This document shows positions 25,481 to 34,927 of a stretch of 64,000 nucleotides of DNA, piece after piece (within the stretch, counting starts at the first letter, position 1; every line of letters starts with the position of its first letter). The DNA is from Flavobacterium fluviale. Its GTDB lineage: Bacteria; Bacteroidota; Bacteroidia; Flavobacteriales; Flavobacteriaceae. A program made the position numbers and the translations under genes. Under the pieces are notes generated by a model, which saw only the letters and a program-made list of their open reading frames with translations, was not told the origin of the DNA and searched no databases. The DNA lies in assembly GCF_003312915.1 (NCBI RefSeq), contig NZ_CP030261.1, positions 3,906,001-3,970,000 on the forward strand. The letters are read 5' to 3'.

Positions 25481-27403
25481 TTAATGTGCTTTATTATTAA
25501 TTTTTCCTGTCAATAAATCAACTGTAAAATGATCCGCCGGAACTTCGTGCATAAATTTATTAAAGATGGTAAAAAACAATTTCATTTGCTTATTTAAAGG
25601 TTTTGAAACCTCATCTTTAGAATCTAGAAACAATTTTGATAAAACTTTATATGTCTTAATCCTTTTTTCTGCAACATCGGCAAAAGCCAGTTCGTCAGCA
25701 CTTCTAAAACGGTAAAAATCAATTAGCAGGTCATTTCCTTTCCAGTTAAAATCTTTTTGGTTTAGATTATCTTGCTTTAAAATAAGTGCTGTTTTGCTTT
25801 CAGCTTCTTTCCATTCTTTCTCAAACTGGATTTTATTTTTGAGGATAACATCAAAATCCTGATTAGAATTCATGCTGGCTAGAACCAATAAATCCTGACC
25901 TGAAACATTCAAAATAAAATCCTTAAAAGCGGCAGGCCAATCGTCTTTTAGAAAACGCAGACGAACCAGTTCTTTCAAATGTAAATCGGTAAAATCGTGG
26001 TAATTTTTAGTTTTTAAAATATCAATATTCCAAATATCTTTTGAATTCTGACTTTCTAAAAATTGATATTCCATTTTATACAAATCAAATAGCTCGTTGT
26101 ATCTCGGAACTTCATCAATTGTAATGGTTTGAATATCGACAATGTTATCTTTCTTAAAAGTCAATAATTTATAAGCCGGAATATAAGCCGCCAGAGATGG
26201 CGTTTGAACATTTACCAAAGTATTTCCTTTCTCCGTCGTTCGTACTCCCGTATCGTTAATATGCATATGTCCGCCAAAATGAAGCTGCAATCCTGCATCT
26301 GCAAAAACCTGTGCCACTTCTTCTACTGGCACTCTATTTAACTGCCATTTATTTGGTCCTAATAATTCTTTAATTTCTGCGGAAGCGTCATCATTAAAAT
26401 CAATCATCGGAAAATGGCTGAAAGCAACCAAGGTTTTTCTTTGTTTTTCAGCTGCAGCTGCAATCTCTTCGACCCATTTTATTAAATGCTTTTTGTTCGA
26501 AAGTACATTATTATACCCCGTACTAGCTTCAGAATAACTTTTAGAATCCTTTGGATCGCTATCACTTTTCTTCGGAATATAAACATTCCCATCAATTGCC
26601 ATCAACCAAAGTCCTTCAATGGGTTCTACAACATAACTTACGTCTGGAACTTCGTAACCTTTCGCTACTTCATAAACTCTATTCGATAATAAAGCACTTT
26701 CTGATGCTTTTGCAAAAGTGTAATTCTCGCTTGTGTATTTTGAAAAGGGAGTCGCCCAGAATTTATTTTTCTTATTCGGATAAAAACCAAAATCTTTCAA
26801 ATTATCTGTAATTCCTAAATAACCCATTTTAGCAATATCGGCTGTAACAACAACAGGCTGTTCGATGTTTAAATTGGGCTTATAAATGCCTTCTTTGCTA
26901 TAAATGGGCTGACTTTTACCTTCTTTACCTAAAAAATCTTCTTTCCCAGATTCCTGTGCAAACGGTCCAACTGGATCATGATTTCCTGTAGTAATAAAAA
27001 ATTCTATTCCGTACTTTTTAGAATATTGTTCTAATATTTTGGCTAATCCGCGAACGTGAATCGGCTGTCCGTCGTCTGTGTAATCGCCTGGAAGCGCAAC
27101 GTATTTTATCTTTCGTTTGGCGATATCTTCTAAAGCTGCCAAAAAAGCAAAGTAGTTTTCATTAAAAATTCGGGTAGAATGCAGCTGCGATGACATTGTT
27201 CGCACTAACGTATATTGTCCAGTCTTCGGATTTAGAACGCCTCGATAATCTGAATCTGAAAATCCGCCGAATAAATCCTGCAGATGCACATCAGATAAAA
27301 AGGCAATTTGCGTTCCGTTTAAATTTTGTTTCTTTTGCGCATGTAAAGAAACAACAGAAAGAAGTATAAATATTTTTATTAAGGAAGAAACTCGTAGGTG
27401 CAT
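25481..27403 (-). CDS. Exported metallophosphoesterase
   Basis: At 640 residues, this has a signal peptide (IFILLSVVSLHAQ). The calcineurin-like domain carries all metal-ligand motifs in order: AFLSDVHLQD, LPGDYTDDGQ, TTGNHDPVG, VAFSHFPMID and HFGGHMHIND. A helical C-terminal domain of about 200 residues follows, without a recognised motif. It likely hydrolyses phosphoesters (nucleotides, phospholipid heads or sphingomyelin-like diesters) in the periplasm or outside. It stands alone with no neighbour hinting at substrate. Confidence 0.9.
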   Translation of the reverse strand: MHLRVSSLIKIFILLSVVSLHAQKKQNLNGTQIAFLSDVHLQDLFGGFSDSDYRGVLNPKTGQYTLVRTMSSQLHSTRIFNENYFAFLAALEDIAKRKIKYVALPGDYTDDGQPIHVRGLAKILEQYSKKYGIEFFITTGNHDPVGPFAQESGKEDFLGKEGKSQPIYSKEGIYKPNLNIEQPVVVTADIAKMGYLGITDNLKDFGFYPNKKNKFWATPFSKYTSENYTFAKASESALLSNRVYEVAKGYEVPDVSYVVEPIEGLWLMAIDGNVYIPKKSDSDPKDSKSYSEASTGYNNVLSNKKHLIKWVEEIAAAAEKQRKTLVAFSHFPMIDFNDDASAEIKELLGPNKWQLNRVPVEEVAQVFADAGLQLHFGGHMHINDTGVRTTEKGNTLVNVQTPSLAAYIPAYKLLTFKKDNIVDIQTITIDEVPRYNELFDLYKMEYQFLESQNSKDIWNIDILKTKNYHDFTDLHLKELVRLRFLKDDWPAAFKDFILNVSGQDLLVLASMNSNQDFDVILKNKIQFEKEWKEAESKTALILKQDNLNQKDFNWKGNDLLIDFYRFRSADELAFADVAEKRIKTYKVLSKLFLDSKDEVSKPLNKQMKLFFTIFNKFMHEVPADHFTVDLLTGKINNKAH

Positions 27404-27525
27404 AGATTTGGTATCAAATAGGCGGTTTATAAAATTTACATTTTTTTTAAAAGAAATGCAATTTTATAGATTCTAATACTAAATCTGTTTATGCTATTGT
27501 TATCGAAAGATAATATTTTGGGTTT

Positions 27526-28164
27526 CTACAAATCAAGAAGTGTGCTCAACTCGTCGTAAGTATAAAAAAGCAGTGCGCCTTCTTCTTCTAAATCTGAATT
27601 ATTATAACCGTTGGCAAGACCAAATACTCGAAATCCGCCATCTATTCCGGCTTTCACGCCTGCTTTACTGTCTTCCAGAACTATACAGTCACTTACCTCA
27701 AAACCCATTTCATTTGCGGCATACAAAAATATTCCAGGATCTGGTTTCCAGCTGTTAATTTGATAGGAACTAAAAATCTTATTTTCAAACTTATCCAATA
27801 AACCAGATGCTTCCAGATTAAGCCTGATTTTTTCAACAGGTCCGCTTGACGCCACGCAATACGCAATATTAAGTTTTTCGATAAATGAAATTACGCCTTC
27901 CATTGGTTTCACTTCTGTTTTAAAAGCTTTGAAACTTTTTTCGCGATATTCTGCTTCAAAAGATTCCGGCAGTTTTGCTCCAATTGCATCTTCGATATGA
28001 CTAAAACAATCTTTTAAATTTCGACCATTAAAGTTGCGGTATGCATCTTCAATTTCCATTTCAAAACCATATTCAGATGCCATTTCAAGCAGTATTCCAT
28101 TCCCAATTTTTTCTGTATCAACCAAAACTCCATCGCAGTCGAAAATAATACACTTCACTTCCAT
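27526..28164 (-). CDS. HAD-superfamily phosphatase/phosphoglucomutase-like protein
   Basis: This 212-residue protein has HAD motif I CIIFDCDGVLVDTE (Asp9 nucleophile, Asp11), a helical cap at residues 20-85, motif II CVASSGPVEKI, and motif III/IV KPDPGIFLYAA with VLEDSKAGVKAG. The overall pattern is that of subfamily IA enzymes such as YieH/GS1-type phosphatases and beta-phosphoglucomutases. It acts on small phosphorylated metabolites in the cytoplasm, with the substrate unknown. It lies 90 bases downstream of the Nudix gene on the same strand. Confidence 0.9.
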   Translation of the reverse strand: MEVKCIIFDCDGVLVDTEKIGNGILLEMASEYGFEMEIEDAYRNFNGRNLKDCFSHIEDAIGAKLPESFEAEYREKSFKAFKTEVKPMEGVISFIEKLNIAYCVASSGPVEKIRLNLEASGLLDKFENKIFSSYQINSWKPDPGIFLYAANEMGFEVSDCIVLEDSKAGVKAGIDGGFRVFGLANGYNNSDLEEEGALLFYTYDELSTLLDL

Positions 28165-28253
28165 ATTCTTATTTGCATTTAATTAATCTGATAAATGATT
28201 CAGATGATAAGAATGTAAATTACAAAAATTATCTCATTAAGAAAACAAAGAAA

Positions 28254-28718
28254 TTAAAGTGAAGCCGAAATTTTAGAAATCATTTGAACAATAAAATCGG
28301 CTTGAGCAGGATTTATTTTTTTTAAGGCATCGTGCGTTTGAAACCATTCTCCTCTGTCGACTTCAGGGAAATTGGATAATTTTCCAGATTTTGGAGGCCA
28401 TTCCATTACAAAATCATTGCTTTTTAGCAGCGTTTCATCAATTTCAAATTCAACCGCCCACGCATGAACAACTTTTCCAGATTTCAATTTTACATATTCT
28501 AGTTTTATGAAATCGCCATCGACCTCAAAACCAGTTTCTTCTTTAAATTCTCTAATTGCAGCATCAAGCGGATCTTCGTCATCGTCAAATTCTCCTTTGG
28601 GAATCGACCAAGATTCTAAATCCTTGTTTTTCCAAAATGGCCCGCCTGGATGAACTAAAAAGAAAAATACCGTCTTATCGATGAATTTATAGGCTAATAT
28701 ACCCGCGCTTTGTTTCAT
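28254..28718 (-). CDS. Nudix hydrolase
   Basis: The product has 154 residues. The Nudix box is complete as GEFDDDEDPLDAAIREFKEETGF, with the GX5EX7REUXEEXGU spacing (longer run shown only for the motif pattern; key residues are Gly, Glu, Arg-Glu and Glu-Glu). SAGILAYKF at the N-terminus and WSIPKGEFD are typical of diadenosine-polyphosphate or (d)NTP pyrophosphohydrolases. It is cytoplasmic housecleaning enzyme-like. It diverges from the DUF4861 gene. Confidence 0.92.
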   Translation of the reverse strand: MKQSAGILAYKFIDKTVFFFLVHPGGPFWKNKDLESWSIPKGEFDDDEDPLDAAIREFKEETGFEVDGDFIKLEYVKLKSGKVVHAWAVEFEIDETLLKSNDFVMEWPPKSGKLSNFPEVDRGEWFQTHDALKKINPAQADFIVQMISKISASL

Positions 28719-28871
28719 TGTATCATGATTTTAATATTTAAAGATAAGTTTAAATTATCAACTATTATGTTACTTATTCTCATTATCAACAAATTGTACA
28801 TATTTACTCCCATTGCGTATTTCTGTTTACTTTTTGATTTGTATTTTTATGAAATAAAAAGCAGCAACAAA

Positions 28872-30041
28872 ATGAAAAAACATCTTTTATTTACCGCAAT
28901 TCTCGCAGCAAACTTTACAGTTCAGTCTCAAAACAAAACAATTACGGTCATTAATAATTTACCAGTATCCAGAGAATTTGAAACAGTTGAACTAACTAAA
29001 AAAACGCTCGGATTAAAAGCAGATGCCAAACTTGAAAATTATGTTGTAAAAGAAATCAGCAGTAATTCATTTCTTGAAACCCAGACTGTAGACAATGATG
29101 GTGACGGAATTATGGATTTACTTTTGTTTCAGCCCAAAATAAAAGCTTCTTCAAAGCAAGATTTTGAGATTTTAGTTGGTACGAATTCTTCTGCGTCCAA
29201 AGTCGCTAGCTGTTATTCACGCTTTGTTCCAGAAAGAACAGATGATTACGCTTGGGAAAACAACAAAGTCGCTTTTAGAACTTACGGTCCTGTGGCTCAA
29301 AAAATGGTGGAAGACAATATTCCAGGCGGAACATTAACCAGTGGAATCGATGCTTGGTTAAAAAGAGTAGAATATCCAATTATTAATAAATGGTATGAAA
29401 AAACCACAAACGGAACTGGAACGTATCATAAAGATACTGGAGAAGGTCTAGATAATTTTCAGGTTGGTCCGAGCCGAGGTATTGGCGGAATTGCTGTAAA
29501 TGTGGGTGGTCAATATTATTTTTCTAAAAATTTTATCAGCTGGAAAACTATTACCAATGGTCCGATCCGAACGAGCTTTATTTTAACCTATGCTGATTGG
29601 GATGCGAAAGGCAATAAAATAACTGAATCGAAATTGATCAGTTTGGATTATGGAAGCCAGCTTTCTCGCTTCGAAGTCAATGTTACTGGAACTAAAACTA
29701 TTGCTGCTGGACTGACACTTCATGATAAAAAAGGAACTACAGGAACAAATTTAGAAAAAGGCTGGCTGAGTTATTGGGAGCCTATTGATGATTCTGAAAT
29801 TGGAATGGGTTTAGTAGCGCCAAAAGGTTCTTTAATTAGCTTTGATAATCATGTTAGCGATGAAAAAGATCTAAGTAATCTATATGGAAATATCTCTATA
29901 AAAAATAACAAAGCAATTTATTATGCTGGTTTTGGATGGAAAAAAGGAAGTCCGTTTCAAACTAAACAAGAATGGGAAACTTATTTGAGTGCTTTTGCTG
30001 AGAAGATTAATAATCCTTTGGTGGTGAAGGTTAAAAAATAG
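28872..30041 (+). CDS. DUF4861 family secreted protein
   Basis: This is a 389-residue protein from the ATG at 28872. It has a signal peptide (MKKHLLFTAILAANFTVQSQ) followed by TITVINNLPVSREFETVEL. DNDGDGIMDLLLFQPKI and a large beta-rich domain (GVGGIAVNVGGQYYFSKNFI-type blocks; SFILTYADWDAKGNKITES) are as in DUF4861. An upstream ATG at 28710 would add a hydrophobic but atypical 54 residues and is rejected. Family genes often sit beside pectin, alginate or uronate loci, and the uronate operon starts 1.4 kb downstream. A lyase or isomerase-type role is only a guess. Confidence 0.82.
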   Translation: MKKHLLFTAILAANFTVQSQNKTITVINNLPVSREFETVELTKKTLGLKADAKLENYVVKEISSNSFLETQTVDNDGDGIMDLLLFQPKIKASSKQDFEILVGTNSSASKVASCYSRFVPERTDDYAWENNKVAFRTYGPVAQKMVEDNIPGGTLTSGIDAWLKRVEYPIINKWYEKTTNGTGTYHKDTGEGLDNFQVGPSRGIGGIAVNVGGQYYFSKNFISWKTITNGPIRTSFILTYADWDAKGNKITESKLISLDYGSQLSRFEVNVTGTKTIAAGLTLHDKKGTTGTNLEKGWLSYWEPIDDSEIGMGLVAPKGSLISFDNHVSDEKDLSNLYGNISIKNNKAIYYAGFGWKKGSPFQTKQEWETYLSAFAEKINNPLVVKVKK

Positions 30042-30057
30042 ATTTCATTCTCATTTT

Positions 30058-30181
30058 TGTCATTTCGATCCCGAGGCTTCGGTGGAGAAATCTTCACAAG
30101 CGACTCTACGAAGTTTGGTGACTTTCTTTGTGGAGCTTCTTACGGAGATTTCTCTCCCGAAGCCTCGGGATCGAAATGACA
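30058..30181. repeat. Dispersed hairpin repeat, TGTCATTTC family, copy A
   Basis: A 124-base imperfect inverted repeat. The ends TGTCATTTCGATCCCGAGGC and GCCTCGGGATCGAAATGACA are perfect complements. The interior carries GGAGAAATCTTC and GGAGATTTCTC arms. Copies B (36621) and C (52426) share ends and inner words. It follows the DUF4861 stop and may also act as a terminator. Confidence 0.8.
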
Positions 30182-30206
30182 AAATAGCGAATCACGCGTA
30201 TTTAAA

Positions 30207-31229
30207 TCATTTCCTAACAGGAAAATAATTCTCTTTCAAAATAATTTCTAAGGGAATATAATGTGTACGTTCAACATCTTCCTGAAGAACTAGTTTTTTA
30301 TACAAATAATTAATCCCCATATAACCTTGGTCTTCTGGTCTTTGGTTGATTAAAAAATCGATTATTCCTTTGTTTAAATATTCGATATTTTCTTTCAACA
30401 AATCAAAACCAATAATGCGGACACCTTTTATATTATTTTTTTCTAAAAATCCAGCTACAATATAAGCTCTGGAATTTGGTACAAAAATGCTGCTTACACC
30501 AGAAAACATTTCCAAACTCAACTGATCTATTTTGGAATCTTTTAAAGTGACTTCTGAAAATTTAAAATTCGTCAATTCGTTATGATCTTTAAAATAAGAA
30601 TAAAATCCATCGATGCGTTGTAAGTATACCGAAGTACTTTCAATTTCTCTCGTAATTTTAAAAATCAAAACCTGTCTCTCATTTTTCACTGCAAAACTGA
30701 TTAATCTTCCCGCTAAATAACCGCTCTGAAAAGCATCTTGCCCTACGTACGCATGTTCATTTCCTTCAGAAATATTAGAATCAATCATTACAACTGGAAT
30801 ATTCTTCTTTTGATATTCTTTTAAAAACTGAACAGAATCTTCATAAAATATGGGCGCAAATAATAAACCGTCACAATCAAACTGCATTACTTTTTGAACA
30901 GTTTCTTGAAATGAGATCAGATTATAATCGTAGAAAAAATAATCCAATACAATTCCGAATTTGCTAAACTCTAAAGCCGCTTTTTCAATTCCCTCAACCT
31001 GACTTTTCCAATATTCCAAGGTTTCAGACTTTGGAAGAAAAACTGCAAAATGAAATTTTTTGTTTAAAGCCAAGTTACTTGCCAGTATATTTCTTTTATA
31101 ACCAAATTCCTCAATTATAGCATTAACCTTATCCACAGTTTCCTGCGCCACTTGTCCGCGATTGTGTATAATTCTGTCGACTGTTCCCGGCGAAACATTC
31201 GCTAATTCCGCAATTTTCTTAATTGTTAT
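30207..31229 (-). CDS. LacI-family transcriptional regulator with non-canonical start
   Basis: From the first usual start, a GTG at 31151, the protein is 314 residues and begins inside the DNA-binding domain. The frame stays open upstream and encodes the missing helix-turn-helix, TIKKIAELANVSPGTVDRII then HNRGQVAQETVDKVN. No ATG, GTG or TTG precedes it before an in-frame stop. I therefore place the start near 31229-31238 at an ATA or ATC codon, or suspect a sequence error. The rest is a periplasmic-binding-like sensor (HFAVFLPKS, VPVVMIDSNIS, VRIIGFDLLKENI). It diverges from the uronate operon and probably represses it until a uronate-derived ligand binds. Confidence 0.85.
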   Translation of the reverse strand: MTIKKIAELANVSPGTVDRIIHNRGQVAQETVDKVNAIIEEFGYKRNILASNLALNKKFHFAVFLPKSETLEYWKSQVEGIEKAALEFSKFGIVLDYFFYDYNLISFQETVQKVMQFDCDGLLFAPIFYEDSVQFLKEYQKKNIPVVMIDSNISEGNEHAYVGQDAFQSGYLAGRLISFAVKNERQVLIFKITREIESTSVYLQRIDGFYSYFKDHNELTNFKFSEVTLKDSKIDQLSLEMFSGVSSIFVPNSRAYIVAGFLEKNNIKGVRIIGFDLLKENIEYLNKGIIDFLINQRPEDQGYMGINYLYKKLVLQEDVERTHYIPLEIILKENYFPVRK

Positions 31230-31300
31230 GATATTGATTCTTTTTAAGTTAAAAAAATAAAAGCAGTGCAGTAAATTTAATTTATTTTATTAAAAATAAG

Positions 31301-31330
31301 TTGTTTTACACTTCATTTTACATACATTTG
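31301..31330 (+). promoter_or_regulatory. Promoter of the uronate operon
   Basis: TTG at 31301-31303, a 19-base spacer and TACATTTG at 31323-31330 match the Bacteroidota consensus. Transcription would begin about 31336. Confidence 0.7.
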
Positions 31331-31338
31331 TAAAATAC

Positions 31339-31352
31339 CGTGTACGCACACG
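31339..31352. promoter_or_regulatory. Candidate LacI-type operator
   Basis: CGTGT-ACGC-ACACG is a perfect 5+5 dyad immediately after the predicted -7 element, at or just after the start of transcription. A bound regulator here would block initiation. The divergent LacI-family gene is the natural candidate. Confidence 0.55.
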
Positions 31353-31440
31353 CAAATATACACATAACATTAAAAAAACAATTCTTTTTTCTGTTAATCA
31401 ACTAAAATACACGATTAAAAACTAAATAATATCTAACCAA

Positions 31441-31890
31441 ATGATAGTAGATTCACTACATAACGCAGCAAAATATTACGGCCTGCATGCCAATTTTAAA
31501 AAAGCCTTTGATTATGTAAATCAAAATGATATTTCCAATTTGCAAGAGGGCGCTTTTGAAATTAGCGAAGGTTTAAAACTAATTGTAATTGTCGGACAAG
31601 GAAATACGAAAGAAGAAGCCGTGAAAGGTTTTGAATGCCACGACAAAAACATAGACATTCAGATTTCAATAAAAGGGCCAGAAACTTTTGCCTGGAAACC
31701 GAGAGAGAAATGCGTAAACCCAAATGGCGATTACAGCGACGAAAGAGATGTTCGATTTTTTCATGATGCGCCAGACACTTTCTTTCAATTGCAGGAAAAA
31801 CAATTTGCCATATTATTTCCTGAAGATGTACACACTGCAATGATTGGCGAAGGTGAATTGAAAAAAATTGTAATTAAAGTAAAAATATAA
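31441..31890 (+). CDS. YhcH/YjgK/YiaL family protein (DUF386)
   Basis: The 149-residue cupin-like protein matches DUF386: VNQNDISNLQEGAFEISEGL, AVKGFECHDKNIDIQISIKG, FHDAPDTFFQLQEKQFAILFPEDVHTA. The conserved His and Glu residues around FECHDKNIDIQ and FPEDVHTAMIGEG probably bind a metal. Family members are linked to sialic acid, uronate and plant-sugar operons and may handle anomer or epimer conversions of acidic sugars. It is the first gene of the uronate operon, three bases before the aldolase gene. Confidence 0.92.
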   Translation: MIVDSLHNAAKYYGLHANFKKAFDYVNQNDISNLQEGAFEISEGLKLIVIVGQGNTKEEAVKGFECHDKNIDIQISIKGPETFAWKPREKCVNPNGDYSDERDVRFFHDAPDTFFQLQEKQFAILFPEDVHTAMIGEGELKKIVIKVKI

Positions 31891-31893
31891 GCC

Positions 31894-32556
31894 ATGAGTA
31901 CAATTCAGAATTCTATTGATGTGATTATAAAACAAGGAATGCTTCCCTTATATTTTAATGCTGATGAAAATAAAAGTATCGCTGTTTTAAAAACACTTTA
32001 CAACGTGGGAATTAGAGCCGTGGAATATACAAGCAGAGGTCCTGAAGCTCTTTCTAATTTCAAGAAATTAATTGAAATTAGAAACACTGAAATGCCTGGA
32101 ATGCTTTTAGGAATTGGTACAATTAAAAATTTAGAGCAGGCTGAAACCTATTTCTCGGCTGGAGCTAACTTTTTTATAAGTCCGGGTTTTGTTCCTGAAG
32201 TAGCTTCATTTTTAATTGGTAAAGAAGTCTTATACGCGCCTGGATGTATGACCCCAACTGAAATTATTGCTGCTGAAAATGCCGGAGTTCAATTCATCAA
32301 ACTTTTCCCTGGAAATATTTTAGGACCAGACTTTATGAGCGGTATCAAAGATGTTTTTCCAAACTTAATTTTTATGCCGACTGGAGGTGTTGATACTACC
32401 CGTCAAAGTATTGAAACTTGGTTTAATGCCGGAGTTTCTGCTGTGGGAATGGGAAGTAAATTAATCAGTAAAAAAGTTATGGAGTACGAAGCTTACGATA
32501 CAATCGAAAAAGAGACTAAAAGAGTTCTAGATCTGATTGGAACAATAAGAGGTTAA
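31894..32556 (+). CDS. eda: KDPG/4-hydroxy-2-oxoglutarate aldolase
   Basis: The 220-residue class I aldolase has a TIM barrel. IRAVEYTSRGPEALSNF carries the catalytic glutamate, GIGTIKNLEQAETYFSAGA and ISPGFVPEVA follow, and the Schiff-base lysine is Lys136 in FIKLFPGNILGP. It splits 2-keto-3-deoxy-6-phosphogluconate into pyruvate and glyceraldehyde-3-phosphate, the final step of uronate breakdown. The matching KDG kinase is not in the window. It lies in the uronate operon directly after the DUF386 gene. Confidence 0.93.
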   Translation: MSTIQNSIDVIIKQGMLPLYFNADENKSIAVLKTLYNVGIRAVEYTSRGPEALSNFKKLIEIRNTEMPGMLLGIGTIKNLEQAETYFSAGANFFISPGFVPEVASFLIGKEVLYAPGCMTPTEIIAAENAGVQFIKLFPGNILGPDFMSGIKDVFPNLIFMPTGGVDTTRQSIETWFNAGVSAVGMGSKLISKKVMEYEAYDTIEKETKRVLDLIGTIRG

Positions 32557-32687
32557 GTTTTCAAATTCCAATTTTTGAAATACCAAATTCCAATTAAGAA
32601 CTTAAAAATTAAACTAAATATTAATCATACTTTATTTTTCAAATTGAAATTTGGATTTTAAAGTATTGCATTTTAAACAACTAAATA

Positions 32688-33500
32688 ATGGATTCAATAT
32701 TCAATCTAAAAGGCAAAATTGCACTTATAACAGGCGGTGCTGGAGTATTAGGAAGCAACTTTGCAAACGTATTGGCTAAACAAGGTGTTGTTGTTGGAAT
32801 CGTTTCTCAATCGCTGGAAAAAGCGGAGAAAACTGTAGAAAACATAGAAGCAAATGGTGGTCAGGCATTTGCTATTCAAGCGAATGTTTTAAACAAAGAA
32901 GAATTAGAAAAGGCAAAAGATTTTATCGTAGAAAAATACGGTCGTCTGGATATTCTAATTAATGCTGCCGGAGGAAATATGCCTGGCGCGACAATTCAGC
33001 CCGACCAGGCTATTTATGATATGAAAACGGATGATTTACAAAAGGTTGTCGATTTGAATATTATTGGAACTATGCTTCCAACTCAGGTTTTTGCGGAGCT
33101 TTTTGCTAAGCAGAAATCAGGAAATATCATTAATATTTCATCGGCATCGGCACAAAGACCTTTGACTAGAGTTGTAGGTTATTCGGCTTCAAAAGCGGCA
33201 ATTGATAACTTCACACAATGGATGGCAGTTGAACTGGCTCAAAAATATGGCGAAGGAATTCGTGTAAACGCTATATCTCCAGGATTTTTTATTGGAGAGC
33301 AAAACCGCGCTTTATTATTAACTCCAGAAGGAAAACTAACTCCACGCGGCGAAAAAATCATCGATCATACACCAATGGGAAGATTTGGAACACCAGAAGA
33401 TATCGATGGTGCTTTATTGTTTTTATGCAGCGACATGTCAAAATTCGTAACTGGAACAATCTTAAAAGTAGACGGAGGTTTTGCTGCTACTAGTATTTAA
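32688..33500 (+). CDS. SDR oxidoreductase, probable D-mannonate oxidoreductase (fructuronate reductase)
   Basis: The 270-residue short-chain dehydrogenase has cofactor loop TGGAGVLGSNFA, NAAGG, active-site Ser in NIISISSASAQRP-like sequence, and YSASKAAIDNF with the Tyr-x-x-x-Lys pair. Context before uxuA argues that it reduces fructuronate to mannonate, replacing classical UxuB. KduD-type or 2-keto-3-deoxy sugar acid dehydrogenases are the alternative. A 131-base spacer with small inverted CAAATT words separates it from the aldolase. It is likely in the same operon. Confidence 0.88.
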   Translation: MDSIFNLKGKIALITGGAGVLGSNFANVLAKQGVVVGIVSQSLEKAEKTVENIEANGGQAFAIQANVLNKEELEKAKDFIVEKYGRLDILINAAGGNMPGATIQPDQAIYDMKTDDLQKVVDLNIIGTMLPTQVFAELFAKQKSGNIINISSASAQRPLTRVVGYSASKAAIDNFTQWMAVELAQKYGEGIRVNAISPGFFIGEQNRALLLTPEGKLTPRGEKIIDHTPMGRFGTPEDIDGALLFLCSDMSKFVTGTILKVDGGFAATSI

Positions 33501-33531
33501 AAAATAATTCTCAAAAATAATACATATTAAA

Positions 33532-34716
33532 ATGGAACAAACATTAAGATGGTTCGGACCAAATGACCCTGTTTCTTTACAAGATATTGCACAAACGGGA
33601 GCAACCGGAATCGTAACTGCATTACACCATATTCCAAATGGAGAAGTTTGGAGCATCGAAGAAATCATTAAAAGAAAAGTCGAAATTGAACACGAAAACG
33701 GCGACCCTAAAAAAGGTGCTTCTGGTTTAACTTGGTCGGTTGTGGAGAGTATTCCGGTTCATGAAGACATTAAAAAACAAACTGGAAATTACCTTCAATA
33801 CATTGAAAATTATAAAGAAAGCATTCGAAATCTGGCTTTATGCGGCATAAAATGCATCTGCTATAATTTCATGCCGGTTTTAGACTGGTCAAGGACTGAT
33901 TTATCGTACACGGTTGAAGACGGTTCAAAAGCTTTACGTTTCGATATTAATGCTTTTGCTGCTTTTGAATTGTTTATTTTAAAAAGACCAGGCGCAGAAA
34001 AAGAATATTCTGAAACTCAGATTCAAAAAGCAAAAAGCTATTTTGAAGCCATGACAGATGAAGATAAGGTAAAATTACAACGTAATATTCTAGCAGGTCT
34101 TCCAGGTGCCGAGGAAGCTTATACCGTTGAAGATTTCTTAGTTACTTTAAGTGCTTATAATCATATTGACAGACAGGCTTTAAAAGATAATTTATTTTAC
34201 TTTTTACAGCAGATTATTCCAGTTGCCGAAAGCAAAGGTGTCTTAATGGCAATTCATCCAGACGATCCTCCTTACCCAATTTTAGGTTTACCAAGAGTAG
34301 TAAGTACGGAAGAAGATTTAGTCGAATTAATGGGTGCAGCTCCTTCTCCATCAAACGGATTTACAATGTGTACAGGTTCTTATGGTGTTAGAGCCGATAA
34401 CGATTTACCTGGAATTGTAAGACGTCACGGCGATAAAATGAATTTTATTCACTTAAGAAGTACACAAAGAGATGAAGAAGGAAGTTTCTACGAAGCCAAT
34501 CACCTTGAAGGTGATGTTGATATGTACGAAGTGGTAAAAGCAATTTTAGAAGTCGAAAAAAGAAATAACAGCAAGTTACCAATGCGTCCAGATCACGGTC
34601 ACCAAATGCTGGACGATTTAAAGAAAAAAACAAATCCGGGTTATTCTGCTATTGGCCGTTTAAGAGGCTTAGCAGAATTGAGAGGACTTGAATTGGGAAT
34701 TAAGCGATCTTTATAA
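33532..34716 (+). CDS. uxuA: Mannonate dehydratase
   Basis: The 394-residue TIM-barrel enzyme has strong UxuA marks: [71 protein letters not shown], and the C-terminal [10 protein letters not shown] with active-site histidines. It dehydrates D-mannonate to 2-keto-3-deoxy-D-gluconate using iron or manganese in the cytoplasm. It follows the SDR by 31 bases. Together with the aldolase it defines the glucuronate branch of hexuronate breakdown. Length is normal. Confidence 0.96.
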   Translation: MEQTLRWFGPNDPVSLQDIAQTGATGIVTALHHIPNGEVWSIEEIIKRKVEIEHENGDPKKGASGLTWSVVESIPVHEDIKKQTGNYLQYIENYKESIRNLALCGIKCICYNFMPVLDWSRTDLSYTVEDGSKALRFDINAFAAFELFILKRPGAEKEYSETQIQKAKSYFEAMTDEDKVKLQRNILAGLPGAEEAYTVEDFLVTLSAYNHIDRQALKDNLFYFLQQIIPVAESKGVLMAIHPDDPPYPILGLPRVVSTEEDLVELMGAAPSPSNGFTMCTGSYGVRADNDLPGIVRRHGDKMNFIHLRSTQRDEEGSFYEANHLEGDVDMYEVVKAILEVEKRNNSKLPMRPDHGHQMLDDLKKKTNPGYSAIGRLRGLAELRGLELGIKRSL

Positions 34717-34720
34717 TTTG

Positions 34721-34893
34721 CTTGCCACGAAGGCGCTAAGACGCGATTTATTTTTAAGCCACAGATTAAAAGGATTAAAGAGATTTTTTTACGCAGATTT
34801 GGCAGATTTAAGAAGATTATTTTTGAATAAATTATCTGCTTAAATCTGCGTGAAAGAAAAAACTTCGCGCCTTCGCGCCTTCGCGGCAAGCAA
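34721..34893. repeat. Nested long inverted repeat after uxuA
   Basis: Outer arms: TTGCTTGCCACGAAGGCGC and GCGCCTTCGCGGCAAGCAAA. Inner arms: CGCAGATTTGGCAGATTTAA and ATCTGCTTAAATCTGCG. The whole spacer can fold on itself. Its words recur at 45789-45988, 49777-49806 and 57990. Confidence 0.7.
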
Positions 34894-34927
34894 AAAAAAC
34901 TAACTAACCACACAACCACAAAAAACC

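Noticed and set aside
26486..26811. Overlapping ORFs opposite the metallophosphoesterase
   Set aside because: They are antisense shadows; the reverse-strand gene carries all family motifs.
28710..28871. Longer start for the DUF4861 gene
   Set aside because: The ATG at 28872 begins a textbook signal peptide; the upstream part overlaps the Nudix start and looks non-coding.
30058..30181. Insertion sequence
   Set aside because: The element is too short for a transposase and shows no clear target duplication; kept only as a repeat.
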